Shown: positions 14,114-15,955 of the stretch, one piece after another | Numbering within the stretch: the stretch's first letter is position 1 | Layout of the letters: each line of letters starts with the position of its first letter | NCBI GenBank assembly: GCA_035253645.1 | Contig: DATFBW010000245.1 | Location: 1 to 15,955, forward strand | Direction: 5' to 3' | DNA: 15,955 nucleotides | Source of the DNA: DASYRX01 sp035253645 | GTDB taxonomy: Bacteria; Gemmatimonadota; Gemmatimonadetes; Gemmatimonadales; Gemmatimonadaceae | Position numbers and translations under genes: made by a program | The notes under the pieces: generated by a model | The model's input: only the letters and a program-made list of their open reading frames with translations | The model's database searches: none | Told to the model about the DNA's origin: nothing

Positions 14114-15043
14114 TCACAACACGCCAATGATGATCATCTCGTAAGGCAGCTTCGCATTGAACTGCTTGGTTCCATTCTTGTTCACGAGGTGCAGGATGGC
14201 GTTCAGATTCAAGCGCGGCACGCCTAACACACGAAACCGGTCGCCGGCAACGGCGTTCTGAATCGCCGCCGCGGCCGGCGTCCCGGCCACGAAGATCATC
14301 CGCCGCAGGCCGTCCGCGGCCTCCTCGTCTCCCGTGTCATCCAGCACTTTCGCGAGCGCGATGAATCCGTCTTGCACGGCTTTCGGGTCCTTCGTCAACT
14401 GGATATTGAACTCGACGTAATTGTATTTGAGCTTCTTCGATCGGATTGAGATCGCGGAGCTCGAGGCTTTAATCGTTATGCTGTCGCCGTCGAAGAATGG
14501 AAATGCGACGTCCGCCGCATATGCCTCATAGCCGGCAATCGGAATGAACGAACCACCGATGTTGTGTGCGTCGATGCGGCTCGCCGGGTGGATCTCGAAA
14601 GAGTGATCCGGATTGGTGTGGTCCGGTTCGAAGGGGTTGGCGTTCCCCTGTGTTTGCGTCTTCGCTGGATGTTCGAACCAGAGCCGCCAGGCCCCGGCGA
14701 TGTCGAGCGCGGCTCCGCTCTGCTGCTTCGCGATGATTGTTGCCTTCGCCGCCGACTGCGCGGCCAGGCCGGCGTTTACAACCTCCGCGACAAACGGAAG
14801 ACCGATATCGGCCGACTCGCCGGAGAAATGGATGTCGCCGTCATCGCCCCCTTTCTTGACCGGGTTCGCGCTCTTATGCGTATGACGTACGGTCATCCGC
14901 GCATCGACGGTCGCCCGGTTTTGGTGCTTCGTCACCCAGGCTTTCTTGAGACGGACCTCGTATTTCTTGGCCTGTGCTCGAGCTATGCCCGGTGCGAGCG
15001 CGCCTAACGCGACGATGACGGGGATGAGACGCAGACCGCGCAT
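14114..15043 (-). CDS. Exported protein of unknown function (309 aa)
   Basis: No family was recognised. The first 25 residues (MRGLRLIPVIVALGALAPGI, then ARAQA) are a signal peptide with cleavage around residue 23-25. The mature protein is basic at its start (KKYEVRLKKAWVTKHQNRA), lacks cysteine and is rich in His, Asp and Asn. The stretch 'KKGGDDGDIHFSGESADIGLP' near 64-84 and 'DHTNPDHSFEIHP' near 140-152 are dense in potential metal ligands, which is suggestive only. The C-terminal half looks like alternating strands. GAGGA eight bases upstream supports the ATG at 15043. It follows the membrane-protein gene by three bases on the same strand, so the pair form an operon and may act together at the envelope. 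Confidence 0.78.
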   Translation of the reverse strand: MRGLRLIPVIVALGALAPGIARAQAKKYEVRLKKAWVTKHQNRATVDARMTVRHTHKSANPVKKGGDDGDIHFSGESADIGLPFVAEVVNAGLAAQSAAKATIIAKQQSGAALDIAGAWRLWFEHPAKTQTQGNANPFEPDHTNPDHSFEIHPASRIDAHNIGGSFIPIAGYEAYAADVAFPFFDGDSITIKASSSAISIRSKKLKYNYVEFNIQLTKDPKAVQDGFIALAKVLDDTGDEEAADGLRRMIFVAGTPAAAAIQNAVAGDRFRVLGVPRLNLNAILHLVNKNGTKQFNAKLPYEMIIIGVL

Positions 15044-15046
15044 CCG

Positions 15047-15955
15047 TTACGTCCTCGCGGTGTCGTTTTGATATTTGGGCGGCACCTTCCCGGTCGCACG
15101 CATGATCCGCTGCAGCGTGTCGAACCAAAAGGGCGCGCCTAACGATACGGCCAGCGCCGTGAGCGTCCAGCCGAGCAGGTGTTTGATGAACCATACGAAC
15201 GTGCCGAGCCGGCGCCGTTCCTCTCCCTCATTCCCCCAGCCGAAGAGTTGCCCCAAGAGCGCTTGTTCCTCGGCTAGCAGCCGATCGGGGTTCCGGCCAG
15301 TTGTATCGTCAGGCACTGTGGGCGTCGGCTGTGGATTCTCGGGTTCCGTGTACTCAACGGTTTCGAGTGGCGGACCTTGCTCTACCCGGATTTTCGCGCG
15401 TTCCACCAGATAGGCCCGCAACGTCGGGTTTTGCCACAGGTTCCGCGTTAAATCCACGGTGTCGGCGTTCATTACAATGGTTATCAAAGCCGCGAGCACC
15501 AGCACGATCCACCGCGTACGCCGCTTGTAATCTCCTGAGAGCCGATCCATCGCCTGATCGAACCAATCGGCAAGGGCCGGCACAGCGGGCAACTCCACAC
15601 GTGTACCGACGGCGCGCTCTTTGGCATCCAGCTGCGTCGTGTCAGGTTCGGCGAGCGCGTGGAGCGATTCGCGCAATCTGATTGGAATCGCCGGCGCGGC
15701 CGGAGCTGCGCCCTCTGTTGCTACGGCCTCCCTGTCACGTACAACATCGCGCAGAGCTCGCGCAAACACCTTGGACGGCACATAAGATGGTCGCCGTTTC
15801 CCATCGGACAGGTCGCGCATCAGCGCGTGGTTGTAGAACGCATCCGTGAAAGGAGCAGCGGGCTCCCGGTCTTCTCCGAGCAGGCGTTTCGTTCCTTCCT
15901 CGAGAAGCCGGCCACGCATATTGCCAAGGTGGGCAATCCATTCCATCGCGGTGGT
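15047..15955 (-). CDS. Membrane protein of unknown function, 5' end outside window
   Basis: The frame is open to the right edge (three codons beyond the first ATG at 15946), and the start of the visible protein looks internal, so the true N-terminus probably lies outside. Visible parts, counted from that ATG, are a soluble region with TDAFYNHALMRDLSDGKRRP near 34-53 and SYVPSKVFARALRDVV near 54-69, a Pro/Ala linker, then DWFDQAMDRLSGDYKRRTRW just before a transmembrane segment (about 146-160). A periplasmic or cytoplasmic Pro/Thr-rich loop follows, then a second membrane segment (about 254-273) containing SLGAPFWFD. I have a memory of hypothetical membrane proteins with this layout, where 'WFD.AMDR.SG.YKRR' precedes the membrane helix, but no function is known to me. 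It is co-transcribed with the exported protein three bases downstream. Confidence 0.75.
   Translation of the reverse strand, partial: TTAMEWIAHLGNMRGRLLEEGTKRLLGEDREPAAPFTDAFYNHALMRDLSDGKRRPSYVPSKVFARALRDVVRDREAVATEGAAPAAPAIPIRLRESLHALAEPDTTQLDAKERAVGTRVELPAVPALADWFDQAMDRLSGDYKRRTRWIVLVLAALITIVMNADTVDLTRNLWQNPTLRAYLVERAKIRVEQGPPLETVEYTEPENPQPTPTVPDDTTGRNPDRLLAEEQALLGQLFGWGNEGEERRRLGTFVWFIKHLLGWTLTALAVSLGAPFWFDTLQRIMRATGKVPPKYQNDTART

Larger units (their letters stand above)
157..15144. repeat. Dispersed over-represented octamer GCCTAACG / CGTTAGGC
   Basis: GCCTAACG occurs exactly at 1721, 2768, 3106, 3415, 6678, 8152, 8428, 8832, 9588, 9831, 10605, 11055, 11784, 11865, 15002 and 15137. CGTTAGGC occurs at 2453, 3940, 4132, 4641, 6255, 7786, 10398 and 13199 (start positions, plus strand). 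That is 24 exact copies. Eleven more keep the CCTAAC/GTTAGG core with one outer base changed (157, 860, 2018, 2543, 5151, 5556, 5926, 9312, 9353, 14092, 14222). From base composition I estimate under one exact copy by chance. Flanks are not conserved, so this is a word, not an insertion sequence. Function is unknown. Confidence 0.9.

Noticed and set aside
1..15955. CRISPR array, tRNA/rRNA genes, insertion sequences or prophage
   Set aside because: No regularly spaced repeats, no transposase or phage-like proteins, and no cloverleaf or rRNA-like segment were seen; the only dispersed repeat is the octamer word.

Overview
The window is G+C-rich (low-to-mid 60s percent by eye) and densely packed, with no gene-free stretch above about 230 bases. 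Gene style and protein content (secreted amidohydrolases, a glycine-zipper lipoprotein, secreted proteins of unknown function, NTGA overlaps) suggest a soil bacterium, and Gemmatimonadota is my best guess. That assignment is inference from family resemblance, not a measured result. No rRNA, tRNA, CRISPR array, insertion sequence or phage gene was seen.

Layout. 1-2800 (minus strand): a signal-peptide amidohydrolase, a second amidohydrolase overlapping it by ATGA, then the first 40 codons of a nitrilase-superfamily hydrolase running off the left edge. 2801-3029: divergent control region with a TGTGACAG direct repeat and a perfect palindrome. 3030-6271 (plus): a FAD-dependent oxidoreductase coupled by an ATGA overlap to a nucleotide-sugar-dehydrogenase homologue that has lost its catalytic Cys and Lys. 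6268-6861 (minus): an exported peroxiredoxin whose peroxidatic cysteine codon is TGA, followed by a perfect 7-bp hairpin with bacterial SECIS geometry, so very probably a selenoprotein. A standard caller would split it in two. 6862-7066: divergent control region with a TGACACCGG tandem repeat. 7067-7564 (plus): a lipoprotein, followed by a strong intrinsic terminator. 7744-11390 (minus): aconitase AcnA and, overlapping its stop, a diacylglycerol-kinase-family lipid kinase that appears to start at CTG. 11520-14040 (plus): a small conserved-looking protein, an alpha/beta hydrolase, and an exported protein overlapping the hydrolase by 41 nt. 14114-15955 (minus): a membrane protein (5' end outside the window) and an exported protein 3 nt behind it.

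Two signals stand out. The first is the UGA-recoded peroxiredoxin. It contains no cysteine, so it would be a one-selenocysteine enzyme. The second runs through the whole window: the octamer GCCTAACG/CGTTAGGC occurs 24 times exactly and 11 more times with one outer base changed. Composition predicts less than one exact copy. Most copies sit inside genes, where they are spelled by TTA-GGC (Leu-Gly), CTA-ACG (Leu-Thr) or CCT-AAC (Pro-Asn), against the codon bias of a G+C-rich genome. The copies are absent from the alpha/beta hydrolase and lipoprotein genes.

The genes do not form one pathway. The clearest functional units are the amidohydrolase operon, the oxidoreductase/dehydrogenase-like pair, the acn-lipid kinase pair and the hydrolase/exported-protein pair.
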